Shown in pieces: positions 44,259-55,528 of a stretch of 64,000 nucleotides of DNA. Each line of letters starts with the position of its first letter. Within the stretch, counting starts at the first letter, position 1. Position numbers and translations under genes: made by a program. A model generated the notes under the pieces. The model saw only the letters and a list, made by a program, of their open reading frames with translations, searched no databases and had not been told where the DNA came from. This DNA is from Heterobasidion occidentale (lineage: Eukaryota; Basidiomycota; Agaricomycetes; Russulales; Bondarzewiaceae), in assembly GCA_039111635.1 (NCBI GenBank), contig JBCAQO010000015.1, forward strand, positions 361,378 to 425,377, read 5' to 3'.

Positions 44259-45797
44259 ATGGACGCCACAGATTTCGATTGGCTTCAAATGCTATTTGGT
44301 CGTGGTCGGGAGGAACCGTTACCAGCAGAGAGTCATCCTCGACTTGAAGGAAAGGATATCCCATCGCTCGCGAAGTACATGAAATCGGACAAGTGTAAGA
44401 ATGTGTTTGTTATGGTAATTACAGCCTCAAAACAACCGAACATCCTTTCATTTAACTGACCATACTGTGTTTCCAAGCTTGGCGCAGGTAAATCATCTAC
44501 ACCCCTCGATCTGATTTGATATCTTCAATCTGTCGATGTCACGACATTTAGGTGTCAGTACATCTGCAGGCATACCCGATTTTCGGTCACCACAGACGGG
44601 TATGTGTGATCAACATTCATTAGAAAGCACCTAAGTGTTGTGAACCTTGCAACCTACAAGGTCTATATGTGTGTTCACTTGCATCAAGACGGACAGCAAT
44701 ATAAACTAACTGATTGGAAGGCGAATCTCGCTAGACTCAATTTACCACACCCAGAAGCGGTGTTCGAGATGAGCTTTTTCCGCGTGAAGCCCCAGCCATG
44801 TAAGCCTGTCCTAGTATCCTTAGCTCCAGCGGAACTCATACCTTCGCTCGGCTGGTAATAGTCTACACACTTGCTAAGGAGCTCTACCCTGGGCGGTACC
44901 GACCAACGCTATCCCATACTTTCATCAAGCTTCTTTCACAGAAGAACTTGCTTCGCATGTGCTTCACTCAGAACATAGATACCCTCGAGCGTCGCGCAGG
45001 GATCCAAAACGAGAAGAATAACGAAGCCCACGGCAGTTTCGCCACACAAAGGTGCATAGAATGTCGGAGACCGTTTGACGATCTCAAAATGAAGGAATTC
45101 ATTCGGAAAGCGGCAGTACCGAGGTGCGAATACTGTGATGGCCTTGTCAAGCCAGATATTGTCTTCTTTGGAGAATCTGTATATTCTTTCTTGGTTCTCG
45201 GCTCCCCGCGTTCTCATGCTCCGACACTCTGGCTTCGATCAGCTTCCACTGGCCTTTGCGCAGGCCATTCCCTCACTCCAAGAAGCTGGTTTGCTGATCG
45301 TGATGGGTACATCACTAACTGTTCACCCCTTCGCATCTCTAGCCAACCGAGTGCCGCCTGATTGTCCGCGGGTCTTGATAAATCTGGATCGGGTTGGAAA
45401 CTTTGGGAGTCAGATCGACGATGTAGTGCTCCTTGGCGAATGCGACCGCATTGCGAAGCAGCTGTGCGTAGAGCTTGGGTGGGAGAAAGAGCTCATGGAT
45501 GAATGGGAAGCCACTGCAGGATCTGTGGAGCAGCATGATGCGGATGATTTGGATCAAATAGTTGGCGAAGAGCATGATGCGGAAGACAATCTGACAGGTC
45601 CTAGCAAGAAAGTGGAAGATATTGTGGACCAGCTAGCTGGCGTTCTTGCCAAGTCTATGGACTTGATTGCGGACGAAAAGGAAAAGGAGGTAACCCAAGA
45701 TGCGGAACAGATCGACTCAGCTGTCTCACCGCCACTGAAGCGCGAGCAGGCTAAGGAGTCTGGAGAGGAGACTGATAAGCCGCAGGAGGCCCCTTGA
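44259..45797 (+). CDS. HST2: NAD-dependent protein deacetylase, Hst2/SIRT2 class
   Basis: Start MDATDFDWLQMLFGRG. Exons: 44259-44414, 44478-44487 (10 nt), 44552-44598, 44661-44668 (8 nt), 44721-44799, 44862-45178, then to 45797. Rossmann/NAD motif [20 protein letters not shown] needs both tiny exons. Then GLYANLARLNLPHPEAVFEM, FTQNIDTLERRAG, NEAHGSFATQ, zinc cysteines CIECRRPF and CEYCDGLVKPDIVFFGES, VMGTSLTVHPFASLANRVP, LINLDRVGNFGSQIDDVVLL, and an acidic C-terminal tail. Between 45179 and about 45215 the frame changes without a usable acceptor site, so this part is unresolved: a lost base, a lost AG, or a mutated intron. Confidence 0.9.
44478..44487 (+). other. 10-nt microexon of the sirtuin gene
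   Basis: CTTGGCGCAG lies between introns of 63 nt (44415-44477, GTAATT...CCAAG) and 64 nt (44488-44551, GTAAAT...TTTAG). It encodes Leu-Gly-Ala and the first base of Gly in the invariant NAD-binding GAG(V)S motif. Confidence 0.8.
44661..44668 (+). other. 8-nt microexon of the sirtuin gene
   Basis: GTCTATAT lies between introns of 62 nt (44599-44660, ending TACAAG) and 52 nt (44669-44720, GTGTGT...GGAAG). It completes Gly and encodes Leu-Tyr of [10 protein letters not shown], invariant in Hst2-class sirtuins. Confidence 0.78.
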
Positions 45798-46001
45798 TGG
45801 ACAACAAGGTAAATTTCGTTTGACCAAGATACGAAATACGCGTCTACAAGCTCATTTTACCTTGCAGCTGTAATGCCATTCTTGATTTATCGAGCCTCAT
45901 ACGACTTTCTACGGCCACACGCTACAACAATACATTGAGTTGGTATACAGGATAGTGAAAAATCAGAATGAGACGATGCCGATATCTGTATATGCTGAAA
46001 T

Positions 46002-49000
46002 TTAGCGATTCAACTTCCAAAGCCCTTCTTTCGTAGTGACAACGAGCCCCTCTCGCTGCGCCGCATCCATGAATGCAGCCAGCTGATCAATCCTCCGATC
46101 GTAACCAGGTGCGAACTTGAGCATGTTCTGTATTCTGTCGAGTGGGAGAGACCCCAGATTTGTGAGCATACCCTCGATGAACTAAAACAAAGCCAAGTCA
46201 GAACACATTTCAACGATGAGCTCGAGAGGTGGAAGAGAGGAGAAAACGAACCCTCCAAAAGACTTTCATCTGTTCTGCCTGTTGTTGCTGCACCGACAAC
46301 ACCGGCAGCAGCTCCTCGTTCTGTGTCCGCGTTCCAGATGGTCGTGTATGAGGCTCCGGCTGCGATGCGTCAACCTCTTCCAAAAGCTGAATGTGTCGTC
46401 CTTGTCTTCTTTCAGCACGCCACGGTCCACCCACGCCAAGAGAGCCTTAAGCGCTGACGTCGGTCGACAGAGCCAACGCGTAAGATCAATTCGTCGACCG
46501 CCCATATATCTGCGAGTAGAGCAACGCATGAGCGACCGGTCTAGGTAACAGGGAAAGAACCAAGCAGGTCCCGTCAACATACCTTTTTCGGAGAACATCT
46601 CAATGAAGGCCGCTTCCAGAGGCGGCCACGTCCGCGGTCACGGTTCTATCTTGCAACTCGATATCCAGATGGACCGAGCCGAGATGCGGGAGCCAGCGCA
46701 GCTTCTTGTCCGGCTTGAATGTTGTGTACTCGCTTGCGTATGATTTGAATCCTTGGTGCGCACAAAAAGGGTCAGCATTCAGCATATTGTTTATTAGGAA
46801 GCATGGAGGGATAAGTGTTTTTTGGGCCTTACTCTTGGAACTGCCCTGGCATGTCGAACGTGCTCGACTGTAGTGGTGGCCAGAAGTGGCGGGATATGAT
46901 GGTTGGATGCATGATGGACTGGCATAAAAAATTCAGCAATTCCGTAAATGAATTGTCCCTAGGGCGTAGATGAAGGTTGACATACGCTCTTTGAGACTGG
47001 ACGTGCTGGTCTATTCGACGCGAATCGGTCATGTCTTTCAACATGACCTCACATATTGCAGCGGACCTTCTCCGAAGGGATTTTCAGGATTTCGATGTTC
47101 CGGCGCTGGCGTTTCAATTGCGTTAGATGTAACGACTATAAGGAAAATTCAAGAAATTTTGGCCACCCTTTCTCAAAGTTACCATCTGTGATAGCGAGCA
47201 GACGCTGCGCGAGGAGTACCTGCAGCTCCTTCACAAAGAGGTCCTTGGAGTCATAAATACTGACAAGGGTGCTGATCACGTCGCTCGGTTGTTCGTTCGG
47301 AAATCTTATGTGTAAGCGAGAGTTGATGTGAGTGAGCAAAGCTACAGCATAATTACATACAGTAGTCCACTCACCAGGCCCCGCATCCATTGGTTCAGGC
47401 TCCCAGTTGGGATCTAGATAATCGTCGACTGGACGCCCTGCAATGGTTGAATCGGATCGTTGTCGTCGACCAACGAATCGCCGCTTTCTCCATCGCCTAC
47501 AAGACTTGCGACAATACATCGGATGGTGTCAGGTTTCTCTCTGAGATCAACATCAGCGTTTTAGTGCCTGGTTTATTCAAAATTCCGTACCGCAGGTACC
47601 GTCGTATAGGATCAGCTACCTTGAAGAGAAGGACCCCTGGAGGGTCGACGATGCGTAGACATCGGATGATTGAGACGTATTGTGTGAGAATGTCCTTTGT
47701 ATCCGCCCCTGGATGCAAAAGCCGCTTCTTGTTTCTGAGGATAATGGAGAGTGTGAGAAGAAGCAGAAAATTCAACATGCCTTTCATGACTTACGCCTTA
47801 CGAAGGGATTGGACCAATTCGTTTCGCTGGTCGACTCGCGCGAGGCATTCCTATAATCCAAAATGATCGCATCGACAGCGTTGGGGAAACAGATATTCAG
47901 GAATTGCAGACCTTCAAATCTTGGAGGGCCGGCGTCGACTCTGGATAATCGATTATGATGTCGAATATCTCCTTGGTCCTTCATCGTCAGTAACGCATGA
48001 GTCGACGCAGACTGCATTCTAGTACCCACTCACTTACCGAAGGTCGCACAGGGTCTTGCAAACATGGAAATCGAAACGAGAACCAACACCTTGAAGCATC
48101 TTGTTCGCGCTTCCTCGCTAGACAAGTCCATAAAGAATAGCTCTTAGTCGGTAGAATAAAGAACAAGAACCGCACCATTTTCTAGCACCTCTTGCGTATG
48201 GCAGAGTAGCATCCAAGGCACAACTTTGTCTGCCATCCAATCTCTCAGAATGGTCAACATGGGGATCCCATCGACCTTGGCAGGTGCTCAGAACATGATT
48301 TCTCGATGTGTTCATAACAAACACTGGCGATCAGAGGACTCGTAGCGATCGACGAGCCCAGCATCTCGAACGCCGCCCAGAGCTTCGGATCCTGGTAATA
48401 AAGCGCCATTGACGACGAAGGGTCTGTCGTAGCTTCAAAAGTGGCAGCTATGAGCTTCTTGAACCCCCAGCAAAGGTGGAGGCAAGCGGAAAAGACGTGG
48501 GTCTGGAAGTGGACGACGTAGGTGGAAGTGATGGTGTGACCTAGTCTAGGTGGACTAAGGAGGCTGGACGGGGCACAAATGAGAGAAGGTACACTCACTC
48601 TCCACCTGGCGCCCATGCCTTGTGCCATTCTGCGAGTCGAAACACAAGCTGGGCGATGACCCTGGGATCCCTAGTCGTCTGCCACGAACCCACATTCAAC
48701 ATTTACACACTGAAGTCGAGCATGAAGGGTATGTGGCTCATACCTCATATTGTTCCATGAACTTCGCAACATCTTCAGTGATAAGATACTTTCGCCTCCG
48801 GACATCCTCTGCAAAGAAATTCAACACGCTGGCCGAACCTGATCAGATGGGCGCATACCAATGAAATTCTCGAGCAGCACAGGTAGCATGCGGCATTGCA
48901 TCAACACATCGAAGGCACTTCTGACCTCCAGAGAGCCTGCATAATCAGAGAAAGAGGAGTGTTTATGAGTGTGCGCTCGTTTCTGGTTCCTATAGGTGGG

Positions 49001-49254
49001 CGTAGAAGTGCTTCAAATGCTTACTGAAATCCTTGGGCGAATCACCTAGTTTCCTCGGTATAAGAAGTCCGTCGAAGTCTTCCACGCCTGGAAGACAGCT
49101 CAGAATATTATTTCGACAAGTCCCGTATGATACAAGCTGCTCATACCTCACTGAATGACATCAGACCTGCGATGCCAGGCGCTTCACGATTCAGGCGGGC
49201 AAATGCATCTTGCCATTTGGCGCTCACTTGAGCACGCACGGACTCGGAGCCCAT
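46002..49254 (-). CDS. APC2: anaphase-promoting complex subunit 2 (cullin-like)
   Basis: Cullin scaffold of APC/C, which pairs with Apc11 for cell-cycle ubiquitylation. Start MGSESVRAQVSAKWQDAFAR. Exons confidently placed at the 5' end: 49254-49152, 49087 onward (VEDFDGLLIPRKLGDSPKDF), then SLEVRSAFDVLMQCRMLPVL and EDVRRRKYLITEDVAKFMEQ. Cullin segments: HPGADTKDILTQYVSIIRCL, PNWEPEPMDAG, PSDVISTLVSIYDSKDLFVK, ELQVLLAQRLLAITDGN, VMLKDMTDSRRIDQHVQSQ, HPTIISRHFWPPLQSSTFDM, DKKLRWLPHLGSVHLDIELQ. The C-terminal winged-helix end is FIEGMLTNLGSLPLDRIQN, FAPGYDRRIDQLAAFMDAA, WKLNR. About a dozen short introns; not all edges were fixed. Confidence 0.9.
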
Positions 49255-49659
49255 CGAAACAGGTGTAAACAGATTATTTGAGCGTTGGAAGTTCTAGAGG
49301 AAGTTGGGATCCCCCTAAATCGAAGAACGTGTAATGAAGGTGGGCAACTCTCTGAGAACGAGTCGAGCGCGACGCGACGTGACTGAAAGGCTGTGTCACA
49401 TGACTAGGGCGCGAGCGCGTTGGCTCGCGTTGGGTTTGTTCGGCACAAGATTGTAGTCCTTCGATTGAAGGATCACTTCAGAGGATCAATCTATGCCTCC
49501 AGTTAGACATGAGTACCTCTACACGGAATTATGATATTGGCTGATCACCGATACCGTATGCTATGCACCATGGTCACAGACCTATATTAATCTCGCAGCT
49601 AGTCGCAAACACATATATACTATATGCCTCGATAGCCTCAAGCCGGCCCCACCCTCCTC
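49255..49659. other. intergenic region between APC2 and the MFS gene
   Basis: About 400 bp containing the APC2 promoter and the MFS gene 3' UTR. A GC-rich patch with GCGCGAGCGCG-type self-complementary sequence occurs near 49410-49440. No ORF. Confidence 0.5.
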
Positions 49660-51513
49660 TTAACCCCACGCGCTCTGCTCCATCCCTACCAGCGCCACAA
49701 CCGCCGCGCCCGCAAAACACGTCCCGACATACACGATCACCTTCTCGAACCGGCCGCCCGCGACCTCGAACCCGACCCGTCTTGAGGCGCAGATGTCCGA
49801 CGTCAGCGCCGTCTACGACCGCAGATAGGGCGGTCGAGATGGGGTCGAGAGGACGTTGCCGATCCCGCGCGAGAGCATCAGGAAGCCGAAGAGCTTCGTG
49901 GACAGCGTCGGGTCGTCCTCTGAGGGCAAGCCATCAACATCGGCTTCGGCTTCGACTCCCATCGCACATGTATGTGAAAGACTCACTTGCGATCGGCCGC
50001 ACGAAGCCGGTCCATAAGCTGCTCCACCCGCTCGCCAGCATGCCATATGTGGCTCCGAAGGCCATCACGCCGGCGACGGTGTCCGGCGACTCCCCAGAGA
50101 ATGAAAGTTGAGAGAGATGTTGTTGCGAGGGTCATCAGCCCGAGACGCCAGGGCGAGACGCGGTCGGAGAGGGCGCCCATCAGGAGTCGGCCGACCACAG
50201 ATGCACCTGAAAGCAAATGGGAACGGAGCAGTGAGATACACCATTGGGAGACAGGAAGGAATCACATACCATTCAGGAGCGCGAGCGCGAGCGAAGAGCT
50301 CGAGAGGACGTGTTGAGCGCCGATGCGTACGCTGCGACATAATTTTAGAGTCCCTTCATGATGATAGTTTGCATACGAAACGCGAACGTACTCGGCAGCC
50401 AAACGATAGGCACGAAATATGCAAAGCCCGGACTGTGTTCGCGACGACGAGAGTCCACCAGGTCCAGCTCCTTACCCACTCCCTGCCCTCCGCGTTTCTC
50501 CTCGCCGGGCCATGCACGCGTCTTTCTGGCAGCCGGGGCTTGATGAACGGAAGCACCGACAGAATGCTCGCAAGGACGGCTATGGACAGGTATCGCAGGG
50601 TGTGCGCAAGCCCGTAATGGCGGAACAGAGTATGGAGGATCAGGGGGAGGAGGAGGGCCCCCGGTAGCGGTTCCTGTGAAAAGCCTGATAAATGATCCTC
50701 GTGCCGCATGTGCAAAAATACAGGTGGAGGAGTGGTGGAGGACGAACCGGCGAAGATGACACCATTTGCGAGCCCACGACGCTTGACGAACCATTCAGAC
50801 ATGTAGGATATGCACGGCGCGTACAGCAGGGCCATAACAACGAGAGATGAACAGCCAGAGTTACAAATCAGAACATACATCCGCGATGCGTACAACACGC
50901 CTTGCAACGCAATGAGTTGCTCCACCTGTTCGTTTCCTGTCATATGAGAGACGATACACAAACGACGCGCTAGGTTTCACGTACGTACCTTAGTCGCATA
51001 GCTCGCGCCGAACAAGCTTGTCCAACAGAACAGCGTGCCCACCCACATCGACGTGCGGCGGTGATGTGGGTACCGGGAGGCGAACGGGTATATCACGGGC
51101 CCTGCACGCGCAAGTAAGAACTCGCCGTCCATCATGCATCACGGGCAGGATCGGGGATACGCGCCTGAGCAATAGATGATGCCAGAAGAGAGGGGGCCAA
51201 TGAGAGGCAACAACGAAGCCGCATGAGGCTGGGACGCGAATTTGGGGTCGCCAGGGTAGCTTCCAAGAGAGGCCAAACGCGTTCGGAAACCCCCACACGA
51301 CGCCTCGACGAGGAACGCGCCCGCGAGTGCGCACGCATAGACAGGACAGGGCCCCGAAACAATGGATGATGGGTGGGAGGGCCGCAGAAATCCCAAATGA
51401 AGATCTGCATCCGGGAGAGATCACACCGAGCATCGACGTACGAAAGACCAGGCCACCGAATCGCCGTCGACGGGCGTGAGTGACATTTCGTCCTCACATC
51501 CGGATGAGGACAT
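49660..51513 (-). CDS. MFS monocarboxylate-permease-like transporter (several frame breaks)
   Basis: Twelve-helix carrier of the MCH type at a membrane. Start MSSSGCEDEMSLTPVDGDSV, AWSFV, then CALAGAFLVEA, VVWGFPNAFG, DPKFASQPHAASLLPLIGPL, SSGIIYCSG, VIYPFASRYPHHRRTSMWVG, VVMALLYAPCISYMSEWFVK, RRGLANGVIFAG (MCH signature), LLLPLILHTLFRHYGLAHTL, RYLSIAVLASILSVLPFIKP, GASVVGRLLMGALSDRVSPW, LGFLMLSRGIGNVLSTP-type helix and C-terminal VALVGMEQSAWG. At least two frame changes within 51270-51310 and one in a G/C run near 50668-50675 (one base too many). This density suggests either a recent pseudogene or poor local sequence. Confidence 0.8.
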
Positions 51514-51880
51514 GCTCGATTCCGCATGAACGCCGTCATCATGCTGCGGCTGGAAGAGCCCAGAGGTGGGCAGGGAGCGAGGTCAAAGGGGATCGGGGAA
51601 TTGGGGCGAGCCTGGATAGATTCAGCTGAACGCTGAAGCGAATCCAACGATGCTCGCGCAAGGCTGGGTTGGAGCGTTTTGCGTTGATGCGCACGCCATG
51701 CATAATAATAGACGGCAATCGAGAAGGTTGTTATATGCAAGCCCGGTGCGCTTTTCCAAGTTTATAGTTGCAAGTTGCAGGTCGAGTCATCTGTAGTCAA
51801 CTTCTGTAAACCACTCGCAGGAAAGGTGCATCACGCCTATATCGCCACGTCGACGTAATCGGACATACATGTGGATTTTA
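51514..51880. other. upstream region of the MFS gene
   Basis: About 370 bp, promoter of the MFS gene by position. No repeat until the MITE starts at 51881. Confidence 0.5.
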
Positions 51881-52908
51881 GATAGGCCGCATGCAAACGC
51901 GACTACATCACATGATACAGAGGTGTCACTTTTGGGCGGAGAAGGGCGTTACTTTCGCAAAGAATTGCTATCTCCTCTCTCACCGAGAAGACATTAAGAA
52001 ATGGGCACAAGGAGATCATTGTATCGATTTAACAGACATTTGGCTTGTGCTATTTTTTTGAATTAGGGCTCATCAATGAGGAAGATAGTTTTCGAATGTT
52101 TTCGAGTGTCACTCTGACTAGATAGGCCGCATGCAAACACGACCACATCACGTGATACCAAGGTGTCACTTTTGGGCGGAGGAAGACATTACAATCATAG
52201 AGAATCGCTATCTCCTCTCTGACCGATAAGCAATCGAGAATTTGGGCAACAAAGCAACCCTTTGTGTCACTTTACTGAACATTTGCTCCTTGCTACTTTT
52301 TTGATTTTGGGCCTGGTCAAGGAGAAGATAGGTTTTGATTCTTTTTCATGGTGCTAAGGCTAGGAATGGAATAAGAGCGATAAGTTAAATGTAGGCAAAA
52401 TAGTCAAGCCAAGCTTGGGGTGTCTAAAAGGTAGCTCCCGTGGCCGATGGGTTAATTGGTCATTTTTGTGCTTATTCTACTTGCTATCTCAGCTTGGTTC
52501 GATCCTGCGCCGCAACACTTTTGTTTTGACATTAGCCAACTGCTTCAAGGCCACTATTGGCTACTGCTTCATTAATTCTCAATGTCTTAGCACCATATAT
52601 TCTACCAGCTCTAGCTCCCCAAGCTTCAATATCTAAGTAGGATATGAGTATACCAAGGTTGTATAAATGGACCCATTTTATCTAAATGCAGCTCATTAGG
52701 CATGGAGTCTCTATCAAAGTATCAATACAATTATCACTCATATGCCATGTATCTACACCAAGTATTGTGCACTTTTGGTTACTCCTATTCTCTGGGTTGA
52801 CTTATCATTGACAAGTACCACTTAACAACCTTTGGTCACTCAATGGTCACTCAATGTCACGGTGAAAGTAACTCCACGTGATGTAGTCGTGTTTGCATGC
52901 GGCCTATC
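51881..52908. mobile_element. PIF/Harbinger-like MITE with TTA target duplication and duplicated left end
   Basis: Left end GATAGGCCGCATGCAAACGC (51881) and right end, inverted, GATAGGCCGCATGCAAACAC (ends 52908) form about 35-bp terminal inverted repeats. TTA flanks both sides (51878-51880, 52909-52911), the usual target duplication of PIF/Harbinger elements. The first 240 bp are repeated in tandem: 51881-52120 and 52121-about 52360 share the end plus AGGTGTCACTTTTGGGCGGA and GCTATCTCCTCTCT. No transposase is encoded. A tRNA-like segment sits inside. Confidence 0.78.
52441..52505 (+). repeat. tRNA-derived SINE-like segment (Pol III A and B boxes)
   Basis: TGGCCGATGGG (52441-52451) fits an A box and GGTTCGATCC (52496-52505) a B box, about 45 nt apart as in tRNA genes. 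The flanks do not form a full acceptor stem, so it is not a functional tRNA by sight; a SINE head is more likely. Confidence 0.5.
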
Positions 52909-52913
52909 TTATA

Positions 52914-54356
52914 TGGCAACCGTGAGTGATCTGCTATGAAAACGTAAGCAGAAGATCACGTTTTGCATACAGGACCCCTGAACGGTTCTCAGATATTCAA
53001 TTATATATATCATCGTCTAGTATCCGATACTCGAGGGCAGACTTGACGAGAGACAATCCAGGGGCAGCAAGCATCAAATTATAGATTAGATGTTTCTTTA
53101 TTGATCCTCAATTTCAAACCAATAAGCTAATACATTGGTCGAGGATGAGCTCAAAGATATGATCAACACCCGGTAGACATGTAGACTCGTACACGAGCTC
53201 CGCGATGTCGCGCGCAAACGCGAGCACAGTGATGCACTGGTCGACCATATGGTCCGGGCACGCGGAGAGGTAGAGCACGCTGTAGGCGGCAGTGCGACAG
53301 CGGCGCCTGACACGTTGAGGGTGGAGAGGTCGCGCGGGGCGACGTGCATGCAGACGATGCTGAGCGGGATGGGAAACGTTTTGCGCATGTTGCGGAGGAT
53401 TGAGGGGAGAGAGCGTGCAGGGGCGGTTCCGGCTGGTCGTGGTCGTGCTGGGGAGGAACAAAAGGGAGGATTGGGGATGCGGGGGAGTGCAGCGGGGCCA
53501 GTGCGTACGGGGGGTGTGCGTGTGAGTGGCGGAAAGCGCGTGCGTCGGCGGTGGGGCAGCTGTGTGTGCACGCGCAAGGACGGTGGAGGAGAGACCGCTT
53601 TGACGGGGAGCAGGTCGAGGACAAGGCCAAGACCGGGCTCCATGCGCGAGAGGCGGTTGCTGCGGTCTGTCCCCAGCGTCGCCATAGGCATCGGCACACG
53701 CAGGTGCGGCGGCAGTGTCTTCTCAGCCTCACAAGACCCTGAGGGCAGCGCGTTTGGCAAGCTCAGCGTCGGCGAGCGTCGGCACTGGTCGACGGTCAAG
53801 CTCGCGTTGGTCGTCATGCTCTCTAGGAATGAGAAACGGCGGCTCAGCTCGCTATGGGGGCGTGTGTCGAGGGCGGTGGGGGAAGGCGAGGGTGTGCTGG
53901 GTAGCTCCATCGGCAGCCCGGGTATGGCATTGATGAGAGAGACAACGCAGATGAAGGTGTGGATGGTCGTAAGGGAGAGATTGTTGAGGCGGATGCCGGC
54001 CCAGCCAACAAGGAATGTGACGATGCCTAAGAGGGTGGGGACAGCGTAGAGGATGAGCTTGGTGCGATCTTGTAGTAGGAGCGCATGCAAAAGAGCTGAA
54101 CGTACTCACGATCGCAGTCCAAGATCCATCAGTTGCCCAGGACCACCATGTCTGCGTTTGTCCTGAGACTGAGGGTTAAGTACATGTTAATTTGATGCTT
54201 GCTGCCCCTGGATTGTCTCTCGTCAAGTCTGCCCTCGAGTATCGGATACTAGACGATGATATATATAATTGAGTATCTGAGAACCGTTCCAGGGGTCCTG
54301 TATGCAAAATGTGATCTTCTGCTTACATTTTCATAGCAGATCACTCACGGTTGCCA
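52914..54356. mobile_element. TA-flanked element with 168-bp inverted repeats around a gene fragment
   Basis: Left arm 52914-53081 and right arm 54188-54356 are inverted copies about 97% identical (differences include AAAACG/AAAATG, one extra G, ATATTC/ATACTC). Both end in TGGCAACCGTGAGTGATC and are flanked by TA (52912-52913, 54357-54358). The left TA touches the right end of the neighbouring MITE. The 1.1 kb core has a minus-strand gene fragment but no transposase. TA duplication and TIR shape suggest a Tc1/mariner-mobilised non-autonomous element. Confidence 0.78.
53098..54165 (-). pseudogene. membrane-protein gene fragment carried between the inverted repeats
   Basis: The minus strand reads QTWWSWATDGSWTAI before a GTGAGT donor (about 54110). 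Downstream is a long frame with two hydrophobic segments (LILYAVPTLLGIVTFLVGWA, LTTIHTFICVVSLINAIPGL), then a Ser/Pro/Arg-rich tail to 53098. The frame has no proper start inside the element and runs into the left repeat arm, so it is probably a truncated, captured host gene. Family not recognised. Confidence 0.5.
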
Positions 54357-54357
54357 T

Positions 54358-55528
54358 AGATTTAGTCCATTTGGCACTCATCAGAGACAGAAACAGAGAG
54401 AACAAGATAGATCGGATCTCCATTCGCGTTCAGAGGACAACGCAGACTATTCGTGCCGAACAAAGCAAAGCTGTAGACGTGAGACTCGACGAGAGGGGTC
54501 TAAATAACGAAGCTATGACTGGTACGCACGGAGCCTAAAGACCTGAACCCGGAATTGCTGGATTGCGATCTTTTCAAGGACTCCACGCAGAGGCAAATCC
54601 ACCAGGGTTGAAACGCAAAACAAGAGTTTGCCTGACGCAGTCTTCAGGACACCTGCGAACCCCCAGGGGTCGCGTGTGCGAGCCATGCAGCGCTCGACAT
54701 GGTGCATGACAGGACAAGACGTGACAGAATCATCGTGCCCGCTGCTTCGCGCTTCTGGCTTTGCAGAATGATGGCGTTGTTTGCACCGCGATCAAGTCAC
54801 TATGCTCAGCTGCAGGAGGCCCCTGTCGATGGCGGGTAGGTGCGTGCGCTCTGGGGTGACCCCAATGGATGCAAGATCATCAAACCAGGACTCGTACAGG
54901 GGCTTCCAATCCATTCCTGTGCGCACCCGTGGACGCGGAAGACCACTGGGGTGAGAAACGCGGGGCGAGCTAGATGGAATGACACCGTCAAATGATGGTC
55001 GCAAGTGGTGTCCAGTGCTATTGATGCGCACGTCTGACAGTAGTTAGACGGCAGACGACAAGGTTGGGACAGTCGGAGCCTCGGCGCCCAATTATTAGAT
55101 GGTTGGCAGACTGAGTCACATCAATGAACCACTCGCAGAAAAGGAGCACTGGGATCCCACAATACTTATCGCCATGGGCCAAGAATAGCGGGGAATGCGT
55201 AAAGGAGCGATAATGAGGGCTGCAAGTACATCAGAGACGGGGAACAAGAAACAGAGTCCGCTTATTGGTGCGCTTCGTGCAGACGAACAAAGGGTCGAGG
55301 CTCGCTTACCTAAGGACCAAGCTCGGTATTACTGGCAGCGTGGCGAATGAGACGCTCGCCCGCGACCGTGCTCGCCGACGCAGCAACCGCTCGTTCTCCC
55401 AAGCTCATCCCTCCCACCCTCCCTCCCACTCACTCACTCACGCACATCGTCCCCGTCCCTCTCCTCCTCGCGTCTTCGCTTCTGCCTCGCTAAATCGCGT
55501 CGATCTCCCTTTGCGCCCCTTGCACCCC
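54358..55528. other. intergenic region upstream of the MAPKK gene
   Basis: About 1.2 kb. Around 55128-55180 there is a stretch (ACCACTCGCAGAAAAGGAGC) loosely similar to 51811-51830, possibly an old duplication. The last 150 bp are CT/CCAC-rich and likely core promoter plus 5' UTR of the MAPKK. No gene supported. Confidence 0.5.

Noticed and set aside
52430..52520. Functional tRNA gene
   Set aside because: A and B boxes are present, but I cannot draw a full acceptor stem or a convincing anticodon arm; it also lies inside a MITE.
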